From NCBI GenBank assembly GCA_031431475.1, contig JANPDL010000022.1, positions 62,001 to 126,000 on the forward strand: a stretch of 64,000 nt of DNA. The letters are read 5' to 3'. The translations under genes and the position numbers were made by a program. Numbering within the stretch: the first letter of the stretch is position 1; each line of letters opens with the position of its first letter. Source of the stretch: JADCCX01 sp031431475 (GTDB lineage: Bacteria; Pseudomonadota; Alphaproteobacteria; Rhizobiales; Beijerinckiaceae). The notes beneath the pieces were generated by a model. It had not been told where the DNA came from. It saw only the letters and a list, made by a program, of their open reading frames with translations, and made no database searches. This document shows, piece by piece, positions 53,993 through 62,856 of the stretch.

Positions 53993-54009
53993 ATGGTATA
54001 ACATTACAA
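53991..54009 (+). promoter_or_regulatory. Second Zur-like site before znuA
   Basis: Read on the minus strand, AATGTTATACCATTC shares AATGTTATAC with the first operator; the other half is imperfect. It lies 17 bp before the znuA start, so znuA may have an extra zinc-controlled promoter. Confidence 0.5.
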
Positions 54010-54025
54010 ATTCAAGGAGAATGCC

Positions 54026-54967
54026 ATGCTGACCCGCCGTTGCCTCCTGTGTTCAGCTGCCGCCCTTGCCATGCTGACCGGAACCATTCCTCCTGCAATC
54101 GCGCAGGAGGCAAAGCTTCCCGTCGTCGCGTCCTTTTCCATTCTCGGCGATATCACCCGGATGATCGGTGGTGATCGCATCGCGCTGACAACATTGGTGC
54201 AGCCTGGCAGTGACGCGCATGTGTATGTGCCGACACCAGCCGATGCGAAGGCGGTAGCCGAAGCCAAACTGGTCATCACCAACGGGTTTAAATTCGAGGG
54301 CTGGATGAAGCGCCTGATTCAGGCCTCCGCCAGCAAGGCAACCCTTGTCGAATCTGCAACGGGTGTGAAAGGACGCGTCGAGAAAGACGCGCATGGCCAT
54401 GGCTCCAAGGATAAGCACAGTCATGATCATGCCGGGCTCGATCCGCACGCCTGGCAATCCGTGGCCAATGTGAAGCTCTATGCCGCCAACATCCGCGATG
54501 CGCTTGTGGTGGCCGATCCCGCAGGCAAGGCGGCTTACGAAGTCAATGCGAGCCGCTATCTGGCGGAGCTTGATGCGCTGGAAGGCGAAATCCAGACGGC
54601 GGTCGCCAAAATACCGGGTGACCGGCGCAAGGTCATCACCTCGCATGACGCCTTCGGCTATTTCCAGCAGGCTTATGGCATCACATTCATCGCACCACGC
54701 GGCGTTTCCACCGAAGCCGAGGCATCAGCGAAAGACGTGGCGCGCATCATCCAGCAGATCAAGCGCGAAAAAATCACTGCCGTGTTTATTGAAAACATCT
54801 CCGACCAGCGCCTGATCCAGCAGATCGCGAAGGAATCCGGTGCCACCATCGGTGGCACGCTGTTCTCAGATGCACTTTCCAAGGCTGATGGCCCCGCACC
54901 CACTTACATTCGGATGATGCGTCACAATATAAGCATGATAGCAGAAGCACTTCAGCCCAGAAGCTGA
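54026..54967 (+). CDS. znuA: Zinc ABC transporter substrate-binding protein ZnuA
   Basis: A 313-residue periplasmic cluster A-I metal-binding protein. The signal peptide (about 1-27) ends near AIA-Q. VQPGSDAHVYVP contains the first metal histidine (H68 or close). The His-rich loop HGHGSKDKHSHDH (about 118-130), typical of zinc ZnuA and not manganese proteins, is followed by LDPHAW. Then SHDAFGYFQ and the C-terminal acidic ligand region occur. It delivers zinc to ZnuBC. Confidence 0.94.
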   Translation: MLTRRCLLCSAAALAMLTGTIPPAIAQEAKLPVVASFSILGDITRMIGGDRIALTTLVQPGSDAHVYVPTPADAKAVAEAKLVITNGFKFEGWMKRLIQASASKATLVESATGVKGRVEKDAHGHGSKDKHSHDHAGLDPHAWQSVANVKLYAANIRDALVVADPAGKAAYEVNASRYLAELDALEGEIQTAVAKIPGDRRKVITSHDAFGYFQQAYGITFIAPRGVSTEAEASAKDVARIIQQIKREKITAVFIENISDQRLIQQIAKESGATIGGTLFSDALSKADGPAPTYIRMMRHNISMIAEALQPRS

Positions 54968-54994
54968 CCCAGACATTTATCCGAGAGTTTTGCC

Positions 54995-56074
54995 ATGCCC
55001 GAAAAAATTCCCGTTACTGTCCTTACCGGCTATCTCGGTGCGGGCAAGACAACGCTGCTGAACCGCATTCTCACCGAGCCGCACAGCCAGAAATTTGCGG
55101 TCATCGTCAATGAATTTGGCGAGATAGGCATCGACAATGAGCTAATCGTGGGGGCCGACGAAGAGGTCTTCGAGATGAACAACGGCTGCATCTGCTGCAC
55201 CGTGCGTGGCGATCTCATCCGCATCATCGAGAATCTGATGAAGCGCCGCGACAAGTTCGATGCCATCATTGTGGAAACGACCGGCCTTGCCGATCCTGCA
55301 CCTGTCGCCCAGACCTTTTTCATGGACCAGGACGTGCAGGCCGCCGCCCGCCTCGATGCCGTGGTGACGGTCGCCGACGCGATGTGGCTGAAGGACCGCC
55401 TCAAGGACGCGCCGGAAGCCAAGAACCAGATCGCCTTCGCCGATGTAATCCTTCTCAACAAGATCGACCTAGTCACCCCCGAGCAACTGCGCGAGGTGGA
55501 AGCCCGCATCCGCGCCATCAACCCCTATGCGAAGCTCCACAAGACGGTGAAGGCCAGCATTCCGATCAACGAGGTACTGGGCCGCAACGCCTTCGATCTC
55601 GACCGCATTCTGGAGATCGAACCAGCCTTCCTGACTGCGGATGACCACGATCACGAACATCATCACGATCATGACCACACCGGTCCGGATTGCGATCACC
55701 CCAGCCACAAGCATGATCATGATCGCGGTCATGCGCATGCCGCCCATTCACATGGTGGGCTCAAGCACTACCACGACGAGGACATGCAATCCGTGGCGCT
55801 GGAGATTCCCGGCGATGTGGACCCCGAGAAATTCATGCCCTGGATCAACGACTATGTGCAGACCGAAGGGCCGCATATCCTGCGCTCCAAGGGCATCCTC
55901 GCCTTCAAGGGCGAGCCCAAGCGCTTCGTCTTCCAGGGCGTGCATATGGTGCTCGACGGTGACCTTCAGCGCGACTGGCGGCAGGACGAGAAGCGCACAT
56001 CAAAGATCGTCTTCATCGGCCGCGAATTGAAGCGCGACGAGATCGAGAAGGGTTTTCGCGCCTGCGCGGCGTGA
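54995..56074 (+). CDS. CobW/ZNG1-like GTPase, putative zinc chaperone
   Basis: A 359-residue G3E GTPase. P-loop GYLGAGKTT is at 12-20, the metal motif CICC at 65-68, and LNKIDLV the G4 box. A strongly His-rich stretch (about 212-250, DHDHEHHHDHDH and later) precedes a CobW C-terminal domain. Such proteins with CxCC and a His-rich loop, placed next to znu genes, deliver zinc to client enzymes under deficiency. It starts 27 bp after znuA and is probably under the same Zur control. A cobalamin-synthesis role is unlikely since no cob genes are nearby. Confidence 0.9.
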   Translation: MPEKIPVTVLTGYLGAGKTTLLNRILTEPHSQKFAVIVNEFGEIGIDNELIVGADEEVFEMNNGCICCTVRGDLIRIIENLMKRRDKFDAIIVETTGLADPAPVAQTFFMDQDVQAAARLDAVVTVADAMWLKDRLKDAPEAKNQIAFADVILLNKIDLVTPEQLREVEARIRAINPYAKLHKTVKASIPINEVLGRNAFDLDRILEIEPAFLTADDHDHEHHHDHDHTGPDCDHPSHKHDHDRGHAHAAHSHGGLKHYHDEDMQSVALEIPGDVDPEKFMPWINDYVQTEGPHILRSKGILAFKGEPKRFVFQGVHMVLDGDLQRDWRQDEKRTSKIVFIGRELKRDEIEKGFRACAA

Positions 56075-56163
56075 GGAGAATGCCTTGATCTGCGGGACGT
56101 CTCTTGTTTGACCGGATAGGTCTTGCCCTTTCCCGCGTTCCGGCGTATCGGACCGCCCGGAAT

Positions 56164-56238
56164 GCTGCGGTAGCTCAGTGGTAGAGCACACCATTGGTAA
56201 TGGTGAGGTCGAGAGTTCAATCCTCTCTCGCAGCACCA
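56164..56238 (+). tRNA. tRNA-Thr (anticodon GGT)
   Basis: A 75-nt cloverleaf with acceptor GCTGCGG pairing with the sequence before the encoded CCA (56236-56238). The anticodon stem is CACCA/TGGTG around loop TTGGTAA with anticodon GGT at 56196-56198. The T arm GAGAGTTCAATCCTCTC is regular. It is followed at once by a T-run (56240-56246) that may end transcription. It lies between the zinc module and the IS remnant, a typical boundary of an inserted region. Confidence 0.95.
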
Positions 56239-56664
56239 GTTTTTTTGGTGATATGACAATAACTTAGGTGATATCAGTGCGCTCTGAAATGACCGCTCTC
56301 ACACAGAGGGCTCTCACATGGCGCTGATAATGGCACGTCCAATTAAGTCGTAAAGCTCTAGTTGAACCGCCCCGAGTTGCTCGGAGGCCATTTCATTTGA
56401 GTCACGCTGCCAGCCTCTGCTCGTTAAGCATGGCGTAATAGCGTTCCTCGGCTTCTGTCGGCGGGATGTTGCCGATGGGCTCAAGCAGCCGACGGTTGTT
56501 GAACCGGTCCACCCATTCCAGAGTGGCGTAAGCGACGGCTGCAGGCACGCCTCTGCGCCAATAGTATCGCAAGGGATATTCCGTTAGCGGTAGGGACAAA
56601 GCATCGCTCGACGCAGAACGGCCTCAAGCACCGCACCCCATATGCGCACATAGCCCATCAGGCT
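56239..56664. mobile_element. IS3-family (IS51-like) remnant
   Basis: The 426 bp between tRNA-Thr and the MetE-like gene hold a degraded insertion sequence. TGAACCGCCCCGAG at 56363-56376 resembles the terminal inverted repeat of IS51-group IS3 elements. Next to it, on the minus strand, are ~43 codons of a transposase end. The left 124 bp contain only a T-run and short repeats (GGTGATAT twice). The other IS end is missing, so the element is cut at about 56600. Confidence 0.75.
56402..56599 (-). pseudogene. IS3-family transposase, C-terminal fragment
   Basis: 65 codons. From about residue 24, YATLEWVDRFNNRRLLEPIG and IPPTEAEERYYAM match the extreme C-terminus of the IS3 OrfB integrase-type transposase. 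The first ~22 residues do not fit and come from the sequence beyond the break. The catalytic DDE residues are all lost, so it cannot be active. Confidence 0.85.
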
Positions 56665-57783
56665 CTAAGCTCGTCTGGCTCCCTCCTTCAAGGTCGCCAA
56701 CTTTGCCCAGGCGATTTCGGGATCGACTGAGCCAAATCCTGCAAAGGTACCGAAGCCGCAATCCGAGCCAGCTATAACCCGCTCCCGCCCGACAATCTGT
56801 GTGTAACGTTCAAGGCGTTGCGCGACGAGGTCTGGGTGTTCGATAAAATTGGTCGTTGTGTCGACAACTCCAGGCACAAGAATCTTGTCATCCGGGATTT
56901 CCTTGGCGCGATCGCGAAACACTGTCCATTCATGGCCATGGCGTGGATTGGCGGTTTCGAACAGAAGAAAGGCCGCTGGCACACGCATGAGCAACGGAAA
57001 GACCTTGTCCATGTCGATATCGCAGCAATGTGGCCCTTCATAATTACCCCAGCAGATGTGAAGGCGGATGCGGTCGCGTGGAAGCCCGACCAAGGCGTGT
57101 TCAAGCGCCTCCACATGCGTAGTTGCGATTCTCAAAAACTCTTCATCTGAGAGATGTGTGAAAAGCATATGGCGTGAAAGCGCCAAATCTGGACAGTCAA
57201 GCTGAAGGTCAAGCCCTGAATCCAGAATGGTTTTATATTCATCGTGCATCGCTCCTGCGAGCGCTTCCAGATAAGCCTCTCTGCTGGGGTAATACGCATT
57301 CTGCAAAAATAGCGAAATGACACCTGGTGAAGCAGCGTTCATGAAACCGCGCTCAATACCATGAGCGGCCATTCCTGCCTTGAGTGCCGCGATATCTTTT
57401 GTAAGTTCGCCTTGCCCTTTAGAAACGACGGGACCAATGCATTGCGGACGGGCATATTTGGGTGTTCCGCCTTGCTTAGCCAATCTTTCAAGAAATGTCG
57501 GAAAGAGTTTGAGGTCACCGGGTGGATTACGCGGGCTGTCACCGCCAAAGCCTGTGTAGCGATCTTTCACATAGGTTGCGTAGGAGATTTTCGAGGTTTC
57601 TCCATCGGAAACAATATCGATGCCCACTTCCTTCTGGCGGCGAACAAGCTCCATCACAGCATCAGCCATACAGGCATCAAAGGCGGCCTGATCGAATCCT
57701 TCGCCCCTTTCACGGGCGAACAGAAAATCGACGACAGCCTGCGAGCGTGGCAATGAGCCGACATGGGTAGCGAGCAGGGACAT
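56665..57783 (-). CDS. MetE-like (cobalamin-independent methionine synthase II family) protein
   Basis: A 372-residue protein of the half-length MetE C-terminal family. The start is MSLLATHVGSLPRS. The zinc ligands of MetE have counterparts H242 and C244 (HICWGN), E276 (LFETAN) and C342 (GSDCGFGTF), so a thiolate-binding zinc site is expected. The family includes true methyltransferases and the epoxyalkane:coenzyme M transferase; the MetE N-terminal half for folate is absent. It is the last gene of the catabolic operon, 11 bp after the bicupin. Its substrate is unknown; a thiol or sulfonate is a fair guess. Confidence 0.85.
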   Translation of the reverse strand: MSLLATHVGSLPRSQAVVDFLFARERGEGFDQAAFDACMADAVMELVRRQKEVGIDIVSDGETSKISYATYVKDRYTGFGGDSPRNPPGDLKLFPTFLERLAKQGGTPKYARPQCIGPVVSKGQGELTKDIAALKAGMAAHGIERGFMNAASPGVISLFLQNAYYPSREAYLEALAGAMHDEYKTILDSGLDLQLDCPDLALSRHMLFTHLSDEEFLRIATTHVEALEHALVGLPRDRIRLHICWGNYEGPHCCDIDMDKVFPLLMRVPAAFLLFETANPRHGHEWTVFRDRAKEIPDDKILVPGVVDTTTNFIEHPDLVAQRLERYTQIVGRERVIAGSDCGFGTFAGFGSVDPEIAWAKLATLKEGARRA

Positions 57784-57794
57784 TGCTTTATTCC

Positions 57795-58763
57795 TTACAA
57801 CAGCCGACCGGTTGCGCCGGCGGGGTCATCGGTATTCATGACGCGATAGAGCGATGCTTCGCCGGTCACTGCGACGCCGAGCGAATGATCAACTCCGGGC
57901 GGAATCGCGACAGTGTCGCCGGGATTCAGCACTGTTGAGCCTCCGCCCCATGTCAGACGCCAATGCCCGCGCATCGGCATCAGTATTTCATGGCGACTGG
58001 TGCTGTAAGGCGTTGCTGGGATCGAGTTTCGGGAAAGCAGCTCCACCTCGAAGCCCGGCCTGTCACGCAGCTTTGCTTGTGCACCAATCACCTTGCAGGG
58101 CTGGTGGTCGGCCAGCGCCATCAGATCCCAGTATCGCGCGACATGGTTGGGTATCACGTCTTTTGTTGCACGCTCGGGATAGGCTTTCAGTTCTTCATCG
58201 GTGAGCAGTGGCATGGGCTTTATGCCATCTGGCAAATGTTGCCCCTTCTTTGTGTCATAGAGCTTGCCGTTATTGCCCAGAACCAGACCGTAATCCTTGG
58301 CATCTGTGATAACTTGCGGTGCCCAGATTACACCGCCACCCGCATCATTGCCGCCAAGAATGGCCATGATCATTCCATAATCAGTCCCAATGTTTTCAAA
58401 CGCGCGGAAAATACCAGTGGGAATATTGATGATATCCCCTTCCTCCAGCACAACCTCGCCAGCCTTGCCCCAGCGCCCCCAAAAGAAACGCCAGCGGCCT
58501 CTGAGCACAAAGAACACCTCGGCTGTGCTGTGAGAGTGCAGCGAGTTGCGGCATTTAGGCGGCTGCCCGGCTGCTCCGATATTAAAGCCGGGTGTTTCAC
58601 GGATATGCACGTGCTGATCCGGACTTTCCGAAACACCGCCGCCAATGATCGTGAAGTTTTCCTTCTGATCTGAGCCCGGAGTATGGGCATCAATGAAGGC
58701 GGTCTTGCATGGCCGCAGTTCGCCGTAGCGGACGATGCGAGCTTCCATCTGCTGAGGAGTCAT
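57795..58763 (-). CDS. Bicupin protein, gentisate dioxygenase-like fold
   Basis: A 322-residue protein with two cupin domains, in the style of gentisate 1,2-dioxygenase. The first has motif 1 HSHSTAEVFFVLRG (H76, H78, E82), but in motif 2 (GDIINIPTGIFRAFEN) the metal histidine is R120. The second domain has GDTVAIPPGVDH in motif 2, while its motif 1 (YSTSRHEILMPMRG) lacks HxH. No site has the full ligand set, so ring cleavage cannot be assumed; an isomerase or sensor role is possible. The ATG overlaps the SnoaL stop (ATGA). Confidence 0.82.
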   Translation of the reverse strand: MTPQQMEARIVRYGELRPCKTAFIDAHTPGSDQKENFTIIGGGVSESPDQHVHIRETPGFNIGAAGQPPKCRNSLHSHSTAEVFFVLRGRWRFFWGRWGKAGEVVLEEGDIINIPTGIFRAFENIGTDYGMIMAILGGNDAGGGVIWAPQVITDAKDYGLVLGNNGKLYDTKKGQHLPDGIKPMPLLTDEELKAYPERATKDVIPNHVARYWDLMALADHQPCKVIGAQAKLRDRPGFEVELLSRNSIPATPYSTSRHEILMPMRGHWRLTWGGGSTVLNPGDTVAIPPGVDHSLGVAVTGEASLYRVMNTDDPAGATGRLL

Positions 58764-59749
58764 AGTTCACCTGTGTGGAGGAGAATCTGCTTCCAGATCG
58801 CGACTTCATCATAAAGCGTGAACTCACGTCTGAGGCCCACGCCGTCGGGTCCGAAAGGACCGAACTCGGCGTGCGACATGCCCATCACGTGCACACGCGC
58901 GCCGGTTGGGCGACCGAACGCGCCCCAACCGTCGTGTGTGCCATCCAGAGACCAGCGGATCGCTGCACGCGGCGGCATCATGCCGCCTTCCATGCCGATG
59001 CAATGGTGAATGGCGAATGTGGCGGATGGAAATGCAGAGCGAAGGCCAACCCAGAAGGCCGTGACCGCCTCGTGCCCGACGGCTTGCCGCGCACCCGAAT
59101 ATTCGCCGATGATTGCCCGATCATAGCTTGCATGGATACGTGCAAAATCCGCCGCCATGATGCGTGTCAACGTATCGGCGTAGCGCTGACCCCAGGAATT
59201 GTCGTTGCCCTTGCCATGGTAGCGGCCCTGCACATCCGTCTCTGGTGTGAACGGGCGGGTGGCGCGCTCGGGCCCGCCTTCACGCTTGATCAGTGTGCGG
59301 ACATAGTCAACCGGCTCCATGCCAAGCTGCCTCACAATGCCACCGTAATCTCGCACCAGCCATTCATCATAGATCGTATCGGCCTTGGCTGCGCAATCCG
59401 CGATGACGCGCACTACAAAACGGCGTCCTGTCGCAGTGCCGAAAGCGCCGTCATGCGCATGTGTGGCTGTCGTGAGGATACGATGCGAGGAGAGGAATCC
59501 AGCTTCTGGATCACCCGAGAAAATAACATCCTCGCCATAAAGCTGCCGGTCCGGAAACTCATGGATGGTCGCCATGGTCGATGCGATGACCGCCTGATTT
59601 CCCACGCCAATCCCCATGGGCGAGCGCACCGGAATGTCGGCGGCGTATGTGTGGTTGAGAGTGGCGACGCCACGATCCTCCCAGATCTCCTTCGTGACGC
59701 CGATGATGTAGTCCGGAAAATCTTTCCAGCGGTTAGAGAAGCCTTTCAA
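58760..59749 (-). CDS. Tandem SnoaL/NTF2-like protein
   Basis: A 329-residue soluble protein made of two NTF2-like (SnoaL, polyketide cyclase type) halves: about 10-150 and about 190-325, each with the characteristic start of a helix then a Y-A-x-D type cavity (LNHTYAADIPVRSP; ASYDRAIIGEYSG). Proteins of this fold catalyse aldol, dehydration or isomerisation steps. The TTG start at 59749 is used because it forms a TTGA overlap with the LacI stop. Tandem SnoaL proteins in sugar-type operons have no fixed function. Confidence in the fold is moderate. Confidence 0.75.
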   Translation of the reverse strand: MKGFSNRWKDFPDYIIGVTKEIWEDRGVATLNHTYAADIPVRSPMGIGVGNQAVIASTMATIHEFPDRQLYGEDVIFSGDPEAGFLSSHRILTTATHAHDGAFGTATGRRFVVRVIADCAAKADTIYDEWLVRDYGGIVRQLGMEPVDYVRTLIKREGGPERATRPFTPETDVQGRYHGKGNDNSWGQRYADTLTRIMAADFARIHASYDRAIIGEYSGARQAVGHEAVTAFWVGLRSAFPSATFAIHHCIGMEGGMMPPRAAIRWSLDGTHDGWGAFGRPTGARVHVMGMSHAEFGPFGPDGVGLRREFTLYDEVAIWKQILLHTGEL

Positions 59750-60777
59750 GACGTATATCCTTCCGGAATGCGGGCGGAGCGGCGGACCATGAGTGGCCCG
59801 TCGATCCGGATGTGACGGGGTGAATGCTTGCCCTCGATCTCGTCAAGCATTGCATCAACCGTTGCGGACACCATGCGGTTGACGGGCTGGCGAAGTGTGG
59901 TGATCGCATAGGCTGGCCAGGCCGCCATCGGCACGTCATCGTAGCCGACGATCGAGACATCTTCGGGAATGCGCAACCCAAGGCCAGACCTTAGCTCATC
60001 CATGACGGCAAAAGCCATGTGATCGTTGCCAACAAAGATGGCGTCCGGGCGTTCCGTTGACGTGCAAAGCTCGTGAGCAACGGCAGCAGCACGCTCACGC
60101 GAATACTCCCCGTCAATCATGGCGAAAGGTACAAGGCCGCTGGCCTCCATGGCGAGGCGAAAGCCGGTGGCTCGGTCGCGCCCGGTCGAGGAGCCCTGCC
60201 AGCCCATGATGTGGGCAATCCGCCGATGCCCGCCAGCGATCAGGAATTCCGTCGCGCGCCGCCCCCCGGCGATGTTGTCGCTGGTCACCTCGCTGATCCG
60301 GGAATCGTCCTGACCGCGGTTGAACATGACGACGGGAATGCCCGCTGCTCTGCAGCGCGTGGTGAGGTCATTGGTCATCGCAACGGACGCTGTGATGATG
60401 CCGTCGACCTGATAGTCGAGAAGTTCATCCAGCACTTCCGAGACTTTTTCTGTTGCGTTCTCGGCCATGAAAACCAGGATATGGTAGCCGCGATCCTGAA
60501 AGGCTCTTGAAAGCCTCTCCAATGCCAGCGGATAAAACTGGTTTTCAAGATAGGCCACAACGAGACCGATGATCCGGCTGCGCCCTGTGATCATCGCGCG
60601 GGCTAGCACGTTGGGCCGGTAGCCTAGTTCCTCGGCTGCTTTCCGCACCTTCTGGGCTGTTTTGGGCGAGGCCGAGGCTCCCGGTGTGAAGACGCGCGAG
60701 ACAGCTGACTGCGAGACGCCTGCCCGTCTGGCGACATCGACGGATGTAATTTTTTCGACAATGCGAGGGGCGCTCAT
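59746..60777 (-). CDS. LacI family transcriptional regulator
   Basis: A 343-residue regulator. The HTH and hinge occur at about 10-65 (SVDVARRAGVSQSAVSRVF, then KVRKAAEELGYRPNVLAR), followed by a periplasmic-binding-like ligand domain with VGYDDVPMAAWPAYAITTLRQP near its end. The start is the ATG at 60777 in an ATGA overlap with the SDR stop. A regulator in the middle of an operon probably controls it and senses the imported substrate, which is likely sugar- or polyol-like. Confidence 0.93.
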   Translation of the reverse strand: MSAPRIVEKITSVDVARRAGVSQSAVSRVFTPGASASPKTAQKVRKAAEELGYRPNVLARAMITGRSRIIGLVVAYLENQFYPLALERLSRAFQDRGYHILVFMAENATEKVSEVLDELLDYQVDGIITASVAMTNDLTTRCRAAGIPVVMFNRGQDDSRISEVTSDNIAGGRRATEFLIAGGHRRIAHIMGWQGSSTGRDRATGFRLAMEASGLVPFAMIDGEYSRERAAAVAHELCTSTERPDAIFVGNDHMAFAVMDELRSGLGLRIPEDVSIVGYDDVPMAAWPAYAITTLRQPVNRMVSATVDAMLDEIEGKHSPRHIRIDGPLMVRRSARIPEGYTS

Positions 60778-61538
60778 TCTGCGGTCCACCCACCATCAAT
60801 GATCAGATGGGTTCCCGTCATCATTGCAGAGGCATCGGAGGCAAGGAAAACGACAGGTCCCATCAGATCTTCAATCTCGCCGACACGCCCAAGCTTTATC
60901 TTGGCAAGAATCCAGGCCCGCCTCTCGGGATTGGCCAGTGTCTGTTCCGCCAGGGGCGTGCGGATGAATGTCGGGCACAGCGTGTTGACGCGCACGCCAT
61001 GCGGTGCCCATTCCAGCGCCATCGCTTTCGTCATGCCCTCGATCGCGTGCTTGGAGGCACAATAGACCGCGCGGTCGGGCCCGCCGACATGGCCCATCTG
61101 GCTCGAAATGTTGATCAGACTGCCGGGCTTTTTGGCCGTAATCAGGCCACGCGCCACCTCGCGGGTCAGGAAATAGGCGGCGCGCAAATTGAGGTCCATG
61201 ACAAGGTCATAGGCGTCGACAGTGGTGTCGAGTGCGGGCGTGTGCCGGGCGAGGCCCGCGGAGTTCACCAGAACTTGGAATGGGCCCGTCTCACTGATGA
61301 AAGCTGCTGTCCGTTCTATATCAGTAATATCAAGCGCCTTGGTCGATGCCTTTGCTCCTGTGGCCGCAATTGCCTCGCAGGCCTCCGCAAGCTCGGCCTC
61401 GCGGCGCGCGACGAGCCAGACCTCGGCACCTGCCTGGGCCAGAGCGGCGGCTGCACCAAAGCCGATGCCGGAGGATGCACCCGTCACCAGAGCCCGGCGA
61501 CCGTCGAGACGGAAGGAAGGAGTCTGCGGTAGTTTCAT
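60774..61538 (-). CDS. SDR-family NAD(P)-dependent oxidoreductase
   Basis: A 254-residue classical short-chain dehydrogenase. TGASSGIG is at about 19-26, NSAG near 95, the serine in INISSQMG and YCASK with the catalytic tyrosine and lysine. The C-terminal AMMTGTHLIIDGGW is typical. The longer frame to 61634 overlaps hisD and is rejected. It shares ATGA junctions with both neighbours. In this setting it probably works with the HisD-like enzyme on a polyol or hydroxy acid. Confidence 0.93.
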   Translation of the reverse strand: MKLPQTPSFRLDGRRALVTGASSGIGFGAAAALAQAGAEVWLVARREAELAEACEAIAATGAKASTKALDITDIERTAAFISETGPFQVLVNSAGLARHTPALDTTVDAYDLVMDLNLRAAYFLTREVARGLITAKKPGSLINISSQMGHVGGPDRAVYCASKHAIEGMTKAMALEWAPHGVRVNTLCPTFIRTPLAEQTLANPERRAWILAKIKLGRVGEIEDLMGPVVFLASDASAMMTGTHLIIDGGWTAE

Positions 61539-62845
61539 TCCGCCGCCACCCCGTAGGCGACGTTCTTTCGGCCATAGCGTCGCACCCTGATGTTGCATTG
61601 CTCGGCATGGCCGACGAAGCCTTCCAGCATGCAAAGCCGTGAGCCATATTCGCCGATGAGTGCTGCGGCTTCGTCAGTGAGGATGCGCTGGTAGCTGTGG
61701 GTCTTCAGGAATTTACCGACCCAGAGGCCGCCTGTGTAGCGCCCCGCTTTGCGCGTTGGCAGCGTATGGTTTGTACCGATCACCTTGTCGCCATTGGCGA
61801 CATTTGTGCGTGCGCCAAGAAATAACGCACCATAGGAATGCATATGTTCGAAGAACCAGTCATCGCGGTCAGTCATCACCTGCACGTGCTCATAGGCCAT
61901 GTCATTCGAGACCTTGAGCATCTCCTCATGGCTATCGCAGAGTATGATATCGCCATAATCGCGCCAACTGGCCGAAGCGGTAGCCGTTGTTGGCAGGATT
62001 TTGAGCAAGCGCTCGATCTCAAGCAAGGTTGCATCAGCAAGGCGGCGGGACGTGGTAATAAGGCAGGCTGGTGAATTATAGCCATGCTCTGCCTGTCCCA
62101 GAAGATCAGTTGCGCATAATTCAGCATCGACAGTGTCGTCGGCGATAATCATGGTTTCGGTTGGCCCTGCAAAAAGATCAATGCCAACCTTGCCATAAAG
62201 CTGACGCTTGGCCTCCGCGACAAATGCATTGCCGGGACCGACCAGCATATCCACCGGTTTAATGGTTTCAGTGCCCAGCGCCATCGCACCAACGGCCTGA
62301 ATACCACCAAGCACATAGATTTCATGTGCGCCGCCCAGATGCATAGCCGCCACAATCGCCGGATGCGGTGCGCCCTTTGCGGGAGGTGCCGAGGCGATGA
62401 TGCGTGGGACTCCTGCAACAGATGCCGTGAGCACAGACATGTGCGCCGAGGCCACCATGGGAAATTTTCCGCCCGGCACATAACAGCCGACGGATTGCAC
62501 CGGGATGGTGCGATGCCCGAGGATCACGCCAGGAAGCGTCTCGACCTCGATATCCGTGATGCTTGCTCTCTGCGCTTCGGCAAAGCGGCGGATCTGAGTC
62601 TGGGCGAAACGGATGTCTTCCATGTCGCGCGGGCTGACCTTCTGCATCGCTGCCTCGATCTCTGAGGGCGTGAGGCGGAAGGCGGCAGGAGAGTAGCCAT
62701 CGAACTTTTCAGACAAGGCGCGAACTGCGGCGTCTCCGCGCGTTTCGATATCATTCAGAATGGCTTCGACACTGGTCCGGACCTTGGCATCGTCTTCTGC
62801 GCGCTCGATATCCGGCTTGCCAGATTTGAGATGGATAATGGTCAT
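61535..62845 (-). CDS. HisD-family dehydrogenase, HpsN-like (polyol/sulfonate dehydrogenase)
   Basis: A 436-residue member of the histidinol dehydrogenase family. It retains the zinc residues Q251 and H254 (GQAEHGYN), the catalytic pair E319-H320 (YEHVQVMT) and a later H413. The long stretch GPGNAFVAEAKRQL is conserved. Sequence style (VGCYVPGGKFPM, TNHTLPTRKAGRYTGGLWVGKFLK) is what I recall from HpsN, the sulfopropanediol 3-dehydrogenase, more than from true HisD. Since it lies in a transport and LacI operon, not a his operon, a catabolic role is likely. The substrate is not proven. Confidence 0.85.
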   Translation of the reverse strand: MTIIHLKSGKPDIERAEDDAKVRTSVEAILNDIETRGDAAVRALSEKFDGYSPAAFRLTPSEIEAAMQKVSPRDMEDIRFAQTQIRRFAEAQRASITDIEVETLPGVILGHRTIPVQSVGCYVPGGKFPMVASAHMSVLTASVAGVPRIIASAPPAKGAPHPAIVAAMHLGGAHEIYVLGGIQAVGAMALGTETIKPVDMLVGPGNAFVAEAKRQLYGKVGIDLFAGPTETMIIADDTVDAELCATDLLGQAEHGYNSPACLITTSRRLADATLLEIERLLKILPTTATASASWRDYGDIILCDSHEEMLKVSNDMAYEHVQVMTDRDDWFFEHMHSYGALFLGARTNVANGDKVIGTNHTLPTRKAGRYTGGLWVGKFLKTHSYQRILTDEAAALIGEYGSRLCMLEGFVGHAEQCNIRVRRYGRKNVAYGVAAE

Positions 62846-62856
62846 CGAAAGAGCTT

